NCBI GenBank assembly: GCA_037975125.1
Contig: CM075862.1
Location: 40,948,024-41,012,023, forward strand
Direction of reading: 5' to 3'
Source: Latrodectus hesperus
Taxonomy: Eukaryota; Arthropoda; Arachnida; Araneae; Theridiidae
Length of the DNA stretch: 64,000 bases
Shown: in pieces, positions 44,486 to 58,571 of the stretch
Layout: each line of letters opens with the position of its first letter
Numbering within the stretch: position 1 is the first letter of the stretch
Notes under the pieces: generated by a model
Told to the model about the DNA's origin: nothing
Seen by the model: the letters and a program-made list of their open reading frames with translations, nothing else
Database searches by the model: none
Translations under genes and position numbers: made by a program

Positions 44486-45520
44486 CAATTTGAATTCATT
44501 TTTTAAAATTATATATGCGCTTACTCTGCTTGAAAAAGTACTTTTCAGCTGTTCCGTTTGCAAAATACATAGGATTATTTTTTTAAATGTATATCAGTTA
44601 AATTTTTTTGAAACATAATTTAAAGCTATATTTATCTTTTGTTTATGTTAATCATTTTGATTATTCTGAAGTACAGTTTATCGAATTTTCAAAGGTAATT
44701 TAAAAAAGAAATTAAAATGCAAAATGTTTTTTTAATAAACATTAGGCTTACACTCCATTCAAACTTATTGAACACAAATTTTATTATATTCGTAAATAAA
44801 GTCGATAGTCCGAATAAAAGATACCAAATCCAAGAATTCGATAAATTGACAAGCGAGAACAATCTGACTATCAAATACCAACTTTAAATATGTTTCTTAT
44901 CATGCAGTATGTCCATCATAATATCTCGTTTATTTAGGTTTGGCAAGAGGGAGACTTTCAAATGCTGTACTGGAAAGGAAACTTTAGAATATATAGTATG
45001 TTTTATAGTTTCCATAAAACCAAGCAACGCATGGAAAAATCAAGGTAAATCATCTAAACTAATTCAATTTGTAAATTGTATATACTTTTATTATGATTAA
45101 AAAAAATTTTTTTTAAAAGCATGATAATGTAAATGGTAATGAGTATCATTATGAGTATTAGTAATGTTAATGATAATCAGTATCATTAACGGTAATGAAT
45201 ATTTGTTAATGAGTATCATCATAAGAAGTAGTAATAACGCCAATGTAAGTGAAATACGAAGCAGCTCATCAGCACTTGTTGCAAGAATATTGCTATACAG
45301 TGAAAAATAATTTGAAATAATTTCTGATAATATAATATAACAGTCAAAATGTAAAAATAAATTCGAAGAGAATACATTTGTATTATCGAATCACTTTGAA
45401 TCAGAGGGAAGGCTGTGAAACATTGCAACATGGCAAATGTCAGAGATTTCATAAATCTTTCAACGAAATAGTTTCCAATTGTTAGTTAAGCCTATCAAAA
45501 ATTTTCACCACGTGCTTTCT
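44485..45520. other. AT-rich DNA with an ATGAGTATCATT-type repeat
   Basis: Between 45123 and 45230 the phrase AATGAGTATCATTA and close variants recur about five times, a diffuse tandem repeat. Small ORFs on both strands (44689-45100) are unassigned. One (from 44939) is preceded by an acceptor-like TTTATTTAG and followed by AAG/GTAAAT at about 45045, but the translation is not recognisable. Confidence 0.35.
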
Positions 45521-45522
45521 GT

Positions 45523-45545
45523 TGTTGTTGTTGCATGCCCCCAAA
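45523..45545 (-). repeat. CAA-rich 3' tail of retrotransposon
   Basis: The plus strand reads TTGTTGTTGTTGCATGCCCC. On the minus strand this is a (CAA)n run right after the short 3' UTR of the element at 45557-46198. The remnant at 32778 has a similar tail. Confidence 0.7.
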
Positions 45546-45556
45546 GGCCAGCAGCG

Positions 45557-46198
45557 CTAGACCAGGTCCATGACGTTGTACACTCTACAATAATCCAAAA
45601 CCAGAAGAGGGTCGTCAACCAAGTAATGCCTGAAGAGCCCTAGGCACTTAAGGATATGTTCAGGCGAAGCCTGCTCGGTAGAGCAGTTAGTACAGGTTTC
45701 AAAGGTTTGGGAACCCCCAGAAAATTTTAGGGCCTTAAGATGTCCACTTCGAAATCGGGCGAGAATAGTTTGTTCCTGACGACTTAAGTCGTTAGTCAGG
45801 GAGTCTCCGGGATGGGAACTTTGGTACCAGTAATGTACCGGAGGGACAATCCAAGTCATCCTATTCTTAATTTTTTCTCTGGAGTGAATCTCCGTGAAAG
45901 TGAGAGGAGCTAAATTAACGGAGGCCTCGCCAGCACCAGCTTTCGCCAGAGCATCCGCAATTTCATTTCCCTCAATATGTTTAACAAGAAAAGCAAGACC
46001 TCCTCCTTTCTCATTCTGTCCATCAACTCTATAAATATTGAAGCCCTTGATTTTGAGAGAAGTGCTAGGTTTCAATTTAGTTTCCTGCAAGGCTATAACT
46101 TGAACTCCTTCAGTATCAGCCAAATCAAGTACTTGGTCAAGCTTAATCCTCGTTGCACTTGTTGAAATTCCATTCACATTAAACTGCAAGATCTTCAC
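45557..46198 (-). pseudogene. Retrotransposon ORF2 deletion fusion: endonuclease start to RNase H end
   Basis: A clean 213-codon frame. Residues 1-73 (MKILQFNVNG, then LQETKLKPSTSLKIKGFNIY) are the start of an apurinic-type endonuclease, with the conserved Asn (FNVNG) and Glu (QETKL). At about residue 73-75, near 45977, LVKHIEGNEIADALAKAG passes directly into the last RNase H motif. The C-terminal tail follows, with SRQEQTILARFRSGHLKALK and a C-x2-C-x8-H-x3-C cluster (CTNCSTEQASPEHILKC), to VYNVMDLV and the stop. The rest of the endonuclease, all of the reverse transcriptase and most of RNase H are missing, yet the join keeps the frame. No stop lies in the 213 codons, so the deletion or insertion is probably recent. 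It cannot support retrotransposition itself. Confidence 0.9.
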
Positions 46199-46212
46199 AG
46201 AGATCTTGGAGA

Positions 46213-46437
46213 TCAGACGAAGTTACTTCTCGAACCTGGCCCTCTGCCTAAACCAGGAACGCGGGCCTTTTTTGACTGCGCGACGACCGATGCAGTATCA
46301 GAACTATAAGGTATACTATTCATGGATGGGGAAGAATTGCAGCCTCTGTTAGTCACTTGACTAGAGCACCTAAAAATAGGTAGAGGACTTTCTTTTTTAT
46401 AAAACAAGTAGTTAGAAATTAACGATAATCGTAACAA
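46213..46437 (-). pseudogene. Probable retrotransposon ORF1 C-terminal part
   Basis: Just upstream of the fused ORF2 (14 bp between frames) lies a 74-codon open piece ending SKKARVPGLGRGPGSRSNFV. It is serine- and arginine-rich with no recognised domain. Its position and tight spacing fit the end of ORF1 of the same element. Further upstream (to about 46500) one frame gives NNICHSCGEDI, a CxxC motif that may be part of an ORF1 zinc knuckle. I infer this from position and do not recognise the protein. Confidence 0.45.
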
Positions 46438-46479
46438 GGGCTACAATTTCAAATAATGATGTCTTCGCCACAGGAATGA

Positions 46480-46760
46480 CAGATGTTATTTCACCAGCAT
46501 ACTTCTCTGTACCTAACCCTGAGTTCGGTTGTATCACTTAAATAGAAGCTGCTGGACAGAACTTTCGCGATTTTGAAGCAGGAACCAAGCAGAAGACCAC
46601 CAATACTTGACCTGCCACTCGCAGAGGTAAAATTTCTCTTGGAGGACTTTGTACACGACCTATTTAACACGAACTAACCACCGTTAGCAAACATGATGGA
46701 TCTAACCTTTAAGCCGGAATTCTAATTCACTACCTTCAGATGGAAAGAACAACACTCTAA
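46480..46760 (-). repeat. Repeat block shared with 50700-50965
   Basis: The phrases CTGTACCTA, GAGTT.GGTTGTATCA, GAAG.TGCTGG and CACGACCTATTTAAC occur in the same order here and in 50700-50965. The block adjoins the retrotransposon at 45523-46437, so it is probably that element's 5' region. Confidence 0.6.
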
Positions 46761-46876
46761 ACAAACAGGGCAATATCAGTCATGATGCGAAGGGGTTTTA
46801 TAGTATGTATACTAATTGACCACAATTGTGCATTGCTCATAAAATTCACCACAGTGGAGAATATTTGTGAAGTGGG

Positions 46877-47517
46877 TACACAATAAAATAAACCTGGCTT
46901 AAATATCTCTGATGCACTGTTCCACTCATTGATGAATCCCTTTATTCTTTGTTGAGTGTTTTCCAGCATATTTGTGATAGGTAGAAAATATTCTGCGTCC
47001 TTTGTTTAACACATGAGAAGGAATACGTAGGACAAACGTACTGTTCTTTCTTGAAGAGAAGTTTTCTTTCTTGGTTTGGTTTCGTAGCATGATCATATGT
47101 GGTCTTGATATACAAGTAAACCGGACTTGAAAATCTCTGAGGTGCTGTTCCATTCATTGAAAAATCCCTGTTTTCTAGAGTAATTTTCAAAATATTTGTA
47201 ATGTGGAAAAAATATTGTGTCTTTTGTTTAACACATGAGAAAGAGTACGTAGGGCAAACGTAATGTTCTTTCTTGGGTTGGTTTCGTAACATGACCATAT
47301 GTAGTCATGATATACAAGTAAACAAGACTTAAAATTCTTTGAGGCACTGTTCTATTCATTGATGAATCTCTGTTTTCCTTGCAGAATAATTTCCAACATA
47401 TTTGTAATAGGGAGAAAAATATTCTGTGCCCTTTGTTTAACATATGAGAAGGGAAACGTAGGGCGAACGTAGTATTCTTTCTTGCGTTGGTTTCGTGATA
47501 TGACCATATGTGGTTAA
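46877..47517. repeat. Tandem repeat, about 3 units of 200-230 bp
   Basis: Units begin near 46877, 47106 and 47308 (spacing about 229 and 202 bp) with a variant of TATACAAGTAAAC. They contain TGTTTAACACATGAGAA, a GTAGGGCAAACGTA variant and TTGGTTTCGTAACATGACCA. Unit 1 carries an extra TTCTTTCTTG duplication. Minus-strand frames of 70-118 codons run through the units (RNQPKKEHYVCPTYSFSC), but they drift between frames from unit to unit. I therefore treat the block as a satellite-like repeat, not a repeat protein. Confidence 0.88.
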
Positions 47518-47519
47518 GC

Positions 47520-48440
47520 ATAAGAATTTGATGCTTAGAAATATAAGCCTGATCTTGATCTATTATTTGACTGCATCTAGTTTCAATTGGTGATATCTTA
47601 ATTTTGAAACCTGATAACTATACGTTTACATTATTAATTTTATGCAATAACAAGTTAATATCTAGAAACTATTGATAAAATCGTCATCATGTCATTCGGG
47701 TCATTGAGGATGTCTGGAATACATTCGTAAGGCATTGTTTTTCTCTTTACAATTTACAGACTCATATCTGTACTATGTGGAAAATGATCATTATAGCGCA
47801 TAAGCAGTTCATTGACGATTTTCAACCCTTTTTGGTATTTTTAACAAAATTTATGTATATAATATTTGATCATCTAATGCATTTAGCCATTCATACATAC
47901 TTACATACAGATATATAAACATCATATATGCAACTGTGTAAATGTGTGTATGCATTAAATTTGAATTATATCAAAATAATAAAATTAAATATGTCATTTT
48001 TAAATTTAAATTCGTTTCTCCAATAATACCATATGACAATAGTGTAAGTGTGGAAATTCAACAACTAAAAAACTCTTGAGAACTCTTCGTTCACATTTCA
48101 AGAATTTGTATGCGAATTCATTTAAAGTATAATTTAAAATGAACTTTCATACGAATTCTTGAATATAATTTATTTCTCAATCATTTTACATTTCTATGCA
48201 CATATATCTAAATTTTAATTATTGCAAATTATATGTAAATCTAACTTACATAGAAATGTTTACGAGAAGATAAATAAATTCTTATTTTTTTTAAAAAAAA
48301 TTATGATTGCCTTTGAAACTATTGTAAATAATTCAGTAAAATTTAAAGTGAAATATAACTCAAAATAAAAATTCTTTCTCAAGCTACTACTTGGAAAATC
48401 CTTCAACAATTGAGATTAAATAAGATTTGATAGCGCGTGT
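47520..48440. other. AT-rich DNA with a foldback at 48098
   Basis: The segment 48098-48162 forms an imperfect hairpin (TCAAGAATTTGTATG at the left, complement at the right, about 25-bp arms). Otherwise there is nothing I can support. Confidence 0.5.
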
Positions 48441-48444
48441 TAAT

Positions 48445-48650
48445 TGAAAGCCACGGTGATCTGGCTGATGAGAGTCTTTTTCTCAAGATCGAAGGGTGAT
48501 GAGTTTGATTCCGGATTTAACCAAATGCTCGTCTCATACCTCGTAGAGTGGCAAGTGAAGTTTAGCTAGCTCTTCTGCTTGGTCTCTGTTTCTAAATTTC
48601 GAAGACTCAGTTGCTTCCATTTAAGTGATAGAAAGAAGTATGCCGATGCA
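48445..48650 (+). repeat. Possible SINE family E-like copy
   Basis: TGATGAGTTTGATTCCGGAT resembles a decayed B box. CTCATACCTCGTAGAGTGGC and GGTCTCTGTTTCTAAATTTC resemble the body of 17640-17900. Weaker than the other calls. Confidence 0.35.
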
Positions 48651-48654
48651 CACA

Positions 48655-50330
<1,676 letters not shown>

Positions 50331-50332
50331 CT

Positions 50333-50572
50333 GTGGCACGACAGCCCATATGGGCCAAGGCCTTCAATGCCCACCTCTGTTTTTCTGACCGAGAAGCCCT
50401 GGTGTTTGAAGCATATGTCTCGATTAGGTGGTCGGCCAAACGCAAAACCCACAGTGTTTAGTTGCCAAGCATACTTAATACTCAGTTTATTGACCCACTG
50501 GAGGCATGAAAGACTTGCTCAGCCCGAGGATCGAACCTCGGACCTGTGCAATGAGAGCGTCAATACTAGATA
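50333..50572 (-). repeat. SINE family C copy
   Basis: On the plus strand it starts GTGGCACGACAGCCCATATG and has CAGTTTATTGACCCACTGGA and AGGATCGAACCTCGGACCTG, matching 42950-43218. The tRNA-like head end is decayed. The ORF across it (50367-50615) is not supported. Confidence 0.85.
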
Positions 50573-50699
50573 TAAGCTATATAATAGTTCAGTTTTCTTA
50601 CATTACTTTTCATAAGGCTTAGGGGAGTAAAATGTTTAAAAGGAACTAATACAAACCCTTACAAAATCGCAATTCTGATAAGGTACTTCTTCTAACATT

Positions 50700-50965
50700 G
50701 GCAGGTTAATGTGTGCGCAGGTATACATTCCTGTACCTAGTATAGAGTTGGGTTGTATCAATTGAAGTTGCTGGGTAGGAGATTTCGAAATATAGAAACG
50801 GAGATCAAGCATAAGAACTCCCCAATACTTGAAATTAAAACCTCCTAGAATTTCATTTCACATGTAAGATATTGCAACCACGACCTATTTAACGTTTATT
50901 TTGTCAATTTTAGTGAACATGCCGGGCCTTCCACTAAGTTGAGATAAGAAACCACTTCCTTCCGA
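50700..50965 (-). repeat. Decayed copy of the 46480-46760 repeat block
   Basis: Shares CCTGTACCTAGTATAGAGTT, GGGTTGTATCAATTGAAG and CACGACCTATTTAAC in the same order. It is not followed by recognisable ORF2 sequence, so it is a separated 5' fragment or a repeat in its own right. Confidence 0.5.
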
Positions 50966-50969
50966 TTGT

Positions 50970-52320
50970 TAAAACGATGTCCTAACCAACCAGACAACAG
51001 CGGCAGTTTGATTGGCATGTGCGACCTCTTGGGGCGAAGAAATAATAGAATAAAAAACAATTATATCTGAATTGGAAATATATTTGAAATGTATGCAAAA
51101 ATGTTCTTAATGAAAATGCATTGCTAACACAATGATTGATTGACAAGCTTCAGCTGCTTAATAACTGATGGATTTGCCAAGTCAGATATCCTGAGCTCTA
51201 CTTTGTAAAAATATCTCTTACTCTATAGGGATAGGAAGCAAATTCCTTCAAAAGCTACACAGGTCCATAAAGTGAGGTTTCTAAACTCTGTGGACACAGG
51301 AATTCACGAGATGCCTGATTTGTAATCGTAGTCAAGGTGAGAATCCTGTTTATATTTAAGATACAGGATTCTCATATATGCTTCTTATTAATTCGTACTT
51401 TTTTGGTCGATTCTGCAACTACTGTATCATATGACATCTAACTTCAATGAGTGTATACACCAGCCAACTCCCCTGTACCTAACCAATCTTCAATGAGTGT
51501 AATATTTGTGGTTATAAGTGCAGATAATAACAGCTGATATTATATTTTTTTGAATTTATTAGCTTTATATCTTTTTAGTATTATGTGCAAACCAAATTTT
51601 ACAAATCTATCAGCATTTATGAAAACCATACAGTACATATGAAATTGCCCTTGACTGTGAATATTAGTTTAATTAGAGAATATTGCAGTTATTTCATCTT
51701 AAAAGTAAAGATGATAATGATGATCATTTTATCAAAAATATGAAGAATTTGCTATAGAATTATGATGAAGAATTTACGATAGAAATATGAGGAAAAATAT
51801 ATAAAAATAGGATGAAGAATTTATGATAGAAATAAGAAGAATTTGTGAATTTTGAAATTAAGAAATATAGGAGAGTAGTAATAAGTAAAAGAATAAATTA
51901 TGATCTGAAGAACAATGTCTGCTATTCATCCAAGTTATACTCTGTTCCTTTTCATCAAAGGAACAAGTGGGAAAATGTTTGAAGTATTTAAATCTATTTT
52001 TGAAAAAGTCTTCACGATAGTTTACATATACACACTTCGCCTACACAGACATATTCTATTATTATCTACTATAATTAAATCCCTTAAAATTTGCAGATAA
52101 ATTATAAATGCATTTGCTTAATTTCCAATGGCAAGATACAGGTCTCTCAAAAAACAAAAAGTAAACCACAAAAATTTGTAACTTAAAAAGTCATTTATGC
52201 AATTTTCTAAACTAGCATGTATCAGTCTCAGATTTTTTACGAATTTCTATTCATCTTTCAAGATGTTCTCGATCCATGATTTTATTGCTGTAAAACGGAT
52301 ACGTTGAACATTTAAGAATA
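50970..52320. other. AT-rich DNA, no gene seen
   Basis: A local imperfect repeat, GAAGAATTTACGATAGAAAT and variants, lies at 51740-51860. The 61-codon frame at 51915-52100 has no support. Confidence 0.45.
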
Positions 52321-52325
52321 TCGGC

Positions 52326-52571
52326 TCAGATGCCATATAATCCAGGATGCCAAATTCTGAGTTTGGTGACTTTTTAGCGGATTTTCTTATTAATCTGGTT
52401 ACCTGCTTTTATTTCTTGATGAATATGGAGACCTATAAGAATTATACAGAAAATTCTATTTTGGCAACCATAGTCGTTACGTCATCGCGCACGTCACAAA
52501 TACGTCTTCTTCGCAACATTTCTTGATCGTCAAAAAATTCAGAATTTGAATCCTGCATTTTATGGCATCTG
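52326..52571. mobile_element. 246-bp MITE with 43-bp inverted repeats
   Basis: Inverted repeats begin CAGATGCCATATAATCCAGG (52326-52369) and end with the complement (52529-52571), about 37 of 43 positions matching. No target duplication could be resolved, so the superfamily is open. The centre is unusually CpG-rich: TTACGTCATCGCGCACGTCA (52475-52494) contains two CRE-like cores, and TACGTCTTCTTCGC follows. Confidence 0.75.
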
Positions 52572-52579
52572 TGTTAGAA

Positions 52580-55545
52580 TGGCAATGCTACTCAATCATA
52601 TTCAGTAATTAGGTGCCATATCGTTACCACTATAATGAGTTAGATGTAATAAAAGTAATAACAATGCTGTGTGCTATATAATATCCGTAAGCAAATATTA
52701 AATCATTTAATTCATATACTATTAATTTTTTTATTAAAGTGAAAAATTATAGAAAAATTAAAATTTATTAAAATTAAGAAGAAAAAACGAAGAAAAAATT
52801 AAGGAGAAAAAACGAAAAATTGATTATATTAAGGTTGTTTGCTTTTTGTAAGAAATTATAAATTTTTTAAAATAAAGTACTATTCATATCTGCAAAATAA
52901 GTTTTTTTCAATGAATTTTTGCATTTATTAAATTAAATTTTAATGAAATTTTTAAAAATTTTTAAAATTAATTTAATGAATTTAAATTTCTTTATTGAAT
53001 TTATATTCATACATATGGATTTACGAGAATAGTAATTTTATAATAGGTACTGTACTGGTTGGGGTTATGAGATAAAACTAATGGATTTTAAAAGTTCTCT
53101 CAATATGATATATAGTATTCCAAGCAGATTTTTCTGATATTCCATGTTTAATTTCAAGTTTTGCAACCATGCTCTTACACTTCAGCTAGTCTATATAAAA
53201 TTGTATTTGCAAAAACTGTAACATGAGGGAAACATCAAAATCAAATGAAATTTAATATATGAACTACTTGTACAAATACTATCTTTGCTCTCTAGATATT
53301 AATTAGTACATTCAAATAAACCTATTTATTCACTATTAAACAAAACAACTGTAACAGTGACGACACAGCGTAATATCGCTGTTGCAGTCATCGAAGTATT
53401 ATTTTTCTTGTTTTTATTTGTATCATTTTCAAGTTCAAAACTGTTGCCATCTATTTTTACAAAATAAATTATATAATCAAAATTAGTTTCCAATTTTTGT
53501 AGCCACCATGCATCTTAATGACAGAAGATCGAATGAAATTTATAAAAAAAGTTGGGATAAGGAAATCACAGCTTAAATTATTTTAAAACATTTGTGACAA
53601 TAAGCTAATCAATTTACACCTGAAAAAATATTAATATTGTTTTTCATCAATGACTTCTGGGAATAGTATGATTTTCCCAGTAAATCAAAAAGTTTTGATT
53701 TTTCTAATTCCTCAATTAATGAGATTTCAATGCATTTGTTTTTATTCTCTTATTCCTATAAGTGTGAAGAAAAGTTTATGAAATTATTAATTTAGTATTG
53801 CATTATTATATAGATTTGTTTCACAGGTGTTTATTTAAATTTTTTTAAAAATTTATTATTAATTAAGACCATTTAAGATATTGAGTAAAAAGTAAAATAT
53901 ATTTTTATGGAAAAATATTTTATTATATATATTAAATATTAAAATATTTTTACAAAATATTTCTTTATCTATTCTTTACAATTTTTATAATTTAAATAAC
54001 AGTAATAATATTTAATTATTAATAAATATATGTAGGGAAAAATTTTAATGATTTTTATTAGTTATTAATATAATATTAATAATAATTATTATCTATTATT
54101 ATTTAAATAATAATTATTTTTATGTTATGTATCAGGTTCTTAATATAGAAAACTGTAAGACATTTACATTGCAGAATCCTTAAGAATTGTCTAATGCAGA
54201 AACTTTCCTTTTTCTTTCGTTATCAAAGGTATTAAGTCAATAACATCCGGGAGTATTTCATCAAATTTTATCAAGTTGACCATCCAAAGATTTTTCTAGC
54301 GGAGGAATTATTCTGCGTATAAATTCCAAATTTTTCTTTTCCATTATCTATCGATAGAGAAAATTTAATAAATATTGCTTATTTTATAGCATAATCACAT
54401 GTAACTTATGATGTATGAGCTACAAATAATATTTTAAATTTAATATCAATTGCAGGTAACAAAATGTTCATAAAATAATATTATTAGTTTACAATAATTA
54501 TTTTCAAATATACATAATACAGTGCAATATAGTGTGTCACAACACATCCCTGTTAACAACATAACAGGTTTATATATAGTGCAATATAGTATCATAGAGA
54601 TGTCATGTCGTATATACAGTTTTCTAAGAAACTATTATACGTAACATAATGTAAAAAATGTTAAAATTTTAACGAATAAACATGGAAAATCAATTTGCAA
54701 TATAAAAATTTAGATTTAAAATGTCTGTTGCTTGCATATTTTTTTACGTTTCTATTGCAAAAACTGCATGCTTTTTCTTTTTTTTTAGTGCTAAATTAAA
54801 AGCAAAGGAAATTTTATATTTCAAAAATGATTTGTCGTTTTAAAACATTTTTAAAACAACAAATCATTTTTGAAAAATTAAATTTTTATAATTAAAATTT
54901 GTTAGAATATATAAAAGAGCAAATGAGAAGTGTATCAAAAAGTGAAATCTATTCTTAATTTTTATTTATCAAAAGGAAAGCATTGACCAATTCCAACCAG
55001 TTTTATTTAAAACTTCTCTTAAAAATTCCTTTTTGGCTGAATTGACTTCCAACTCCTTTAAATTTCTTAGGTTTCATTTGTTTTATTTAACTTGCTTACT
55101 AGTTTTAGTTGCACACGTTATCTAATGTAAGTATGGACAATATAGTTTTTATTGTTAAAACCTTCTTTATGAAATAGTAGCTTTTTATAATTTTATAAAA
55201 TATCGAAACATTATGATATTTTTTATAAATTTTATGATATTTTTATATTTCATATAGTTGATTTTGCTTTTTCTAAACATTTACAGATTAAAATTATGGT
55301 GATTAAGATTTCAATACTGAAAAAGATGAATATGAACCAAGGAATGAGTAAATTAGAAAAAAATATTTCATATTTCTTCTTAAACGTAACATAATTTTGC
55401 GATGCTTTGTCAATATTTCTAAACAATTTTGTTTTATTGATTTTTAAAAATTTGCCTGTATTATATTTATTTTGATCTGCTGCAGACATTCCAACACTGT
55501 CAATAGCAAAAACTAGATGCTGCTAAATCAGTTGAAATGCATTTA
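52580..55545. other. Very AT-rich DNA, no gene seen
   Basis: Long stretches of A/T, especially 53820-54120. A 79-codon minus-strand frame at 55250-55489 is unassigned. Confidence 0.45.
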
Positions 55546-55552
55546 AAACGGC

Positions 55553-55908
55553 TCACCAAACTAATTTAAGATAAATCAGTTCCGACTTACTTAAATCACA
55601 AGTTGCCCTCGGGAAAAAGTTTACTCGAGACTTAAGCGTCTTTAAAAGTGCAGTGGGGACAGGGTATATAATAAAAAACAAAAGACTGAACGGTAATTTT
55701 AAACACTTAATTTCAAGTGAAAAGGAACAATAACAATCAACGCCGTGATACAACCATTCAATGACTGTGTTTTATTTATTGATTTTACATTTAATAGCTG
55801 CTGAGATTCTAGCCTGTTTGGTGGAAAATGAATAACAGCTAGGACAATTTCAAAAGAGAATTTTCTAAAAAAAAGGCACATTTTATGAGAATAACAATTA
55901 CCAACCAT
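55553..55908 (-). other. Two small unassigned minus-strand ORFs
   Basis: Frames at 55699-55908 (69 codons) and 55553-55753 (66 codons) overlap in different phases. The DNA between 55560 and 55660 is less AT-rich than its surroundings. No family is recognised, and I do not call either a gene. Confidence 0.15.
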
Positions 55909-56055
55909 TTAAAAGACACAAATCCAAACCAAGAATTATTAACTCTTAAAGTAGTTTTGAATACTATTATCTCGTATCTAATAAGAGTTCGAGTAATTCA
56001 TTTTTATAAGTTCATTATAATACCTAACCACCTTAGTGTTATTTAACTTTGTTAA

Positions 56056-56448
56056 CTAGAATTTTTTAACTTTGCTTATTGGTTTTGATAAATGTTTCAT
56101 ATGCTCATATTCAATGATATCGATATGAAACTTCGGAAAAAAGTTTACAAACGGGTACCCTGCCCCTTTTTTTCTTTTTTTTCGGGTAATTTTTGATGTT
56201 AAGATGTGAATAATAAAATTACCGCTGCCGCTACACAAAGCTAACAAAAGCAGTGTTATCATAAATTAAATTTTATAGACAGTATTTATCTCCAAATTTT
56301 TTGCCAAAGCAAGTGGTACCAGCTTCTGCACCAAACCTGAAACTTCATCAATCAAAATGCAAGGATTTGATAATGAAAGTTCTTCCAAAGTTATATTGTT
56401 CATAATATAATTAAAGTATGATGAAATATTTTCCCCTACATTTTCTCC

Positions 56449-56450
<2 letters not shown>
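56056..56450 (-). other. Coding-like minus-strand frame with one stop
   Basis: Reading minus from the (CT)n tract at 56450, one frame is open through GENVGENISSYFNYI, MNNITLEELSLSNPCILIDE and VSGLVQKLVPLALAKNLEIN to a TAA at 56266-56268. In the same frame, after only one more codon, ATG 56260-56262 opens MITLLLLALCSGSGNF, which looks like a signal peptide, and runs 68 codons to 56056. The first part has a natural, balanced amino-acid composition that AT-rich noise rarely gives. It could be the last exon of a host gene or a decayed gene. The family is not recognised. Confidence 0.3.

Positions 56451-56513
<63 letters not shown>
56447..56513. repeat. (CT)n then (TA)n microsatellite
   Basis: About 24 bp of CT followed by about 43 bp of TA. 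Confidence 0.96.
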
Positions 56514-57474
<961 letters not shown>

Positions 57475-57600
57475 AATGCCATAATATAAGTCAATTTAAA
57501 AGCATAAAAAATATAAAAAATACAATAATACAGAAATATATCTAACTACCTAATATCCAGGGAAAAAGCAGCTAAAGAAAGGTAAGTCAGGTAAATAAGA

Positions 57601-57819
57601 TAATTAGAAATACAAAAATATAAATTGAAATATAAAGAAATTTGATTGACATGACAAAATATGTAAAAATATTAAGAAGCATAAGGACCATGTCTTCTTT
57701 TGCATAGTTGACCAAATAATCCCTGAAGATGATATGGTCCCTGTGCTTCTTATTATTTTCATATTTTGTCATGAATCAAATTTCTATATATTTCAATCTA
57801 TATTTTGTATTTTTAATTA
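57601..57819. repeat. Long foldback, about 95-bp arms
   Basis: The arms 57601-57697 and 57725-57819 are imperfect inverted copies separated by a 27-bp loop. Matching landmarks are ATTGAAATATAAAGAAATTT with AAATTTCTATATATTTCAAT, ATGACAAAATATG with CATATTTTGTCAT, and AAGGACCATGTCTTC with GAAGATGATATGGTCC. No TA or other flanking duplication is obvious. The 61-codon minus-strand ORF inside is an artefact of the palindrome. Confidence 0.85.
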
Positions 57820-57824
57820 TATAT

Positions 57825-58500
57825 ATAATTTTTCTTTCATTAAATCATTTCTTGTTTACTTTTTCAAACTCATCAAAGTGAAAAAAATTGCTTAAAAATT
57901 TCATTTTCATGTTATGTGATACAAACATACCTACTTAACGATTTAGCATTTTATTAAAAAATGATTAAACATAAACGTGATAAGCAGAAGTCACCTTAAG
58001 AAAGAATATTTTTAAGCTGAAAAAAGTATTTTAAGACCTAAAATGTTTTAACTGCATATTGAGATCCCGGTATTTCTTAACAGTGTCAATATATTTAAAG
58101 TTATTTTACATTTAATAACTTATAAAAACAAATCACTTTGGAATATAAAGATTGTACTTTCTATAGATATACCAATATGTAAATATTTTTTTCAGTATAG
58201 AGGACGTGAGATTATTGTATTTTTTTTCTCAATTGATGCGTCTGGTTTATAATTCTTGATGAATGATATCTATCGCATAAACGTTTTCCTCTTACATCTA
58301 AACATTTCCCCCTTAATATTTCTTATGATTTCGCATGAAGCATCCCCTACATCTCTTGCACAGCTCTAATAAGGTGTAATCATAAATATTAACATAATTT
58401 AAAAATATACTTTTTATGCGTAATTACTTATATTTTCGTAAGTTAAACTCTAAGAAAAGTATTCTTAATGTGAGTTCTTTGAATTTTTTTGCACATTTTG
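57825..58500. other. AT-rich DNA, no gene seen
   Basis: No supported feature. Confidence 0.5.
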
Positions 58501-58509
58501 GCACCGAGG

Positions 58510-58540
58510 GTGAGAGAGAGAAAGAAAGAGAAAGAGAGAT

Positions 58541-58571
<31 letters not shown>

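Noticed and set aside
44939..45046. Exon starting after TTTATTTAG
   Set aside because: Two frames are open, neither gives a recognisable protein, and the GC content is not raised.
46942..47298. Repeat protein or zinc-finger gene on the minus strand
   Set aside because: Unit length (200-230 bp) does not match zinc-finger spacing, the frame changes between units, and no C2H2 pattern is complete.
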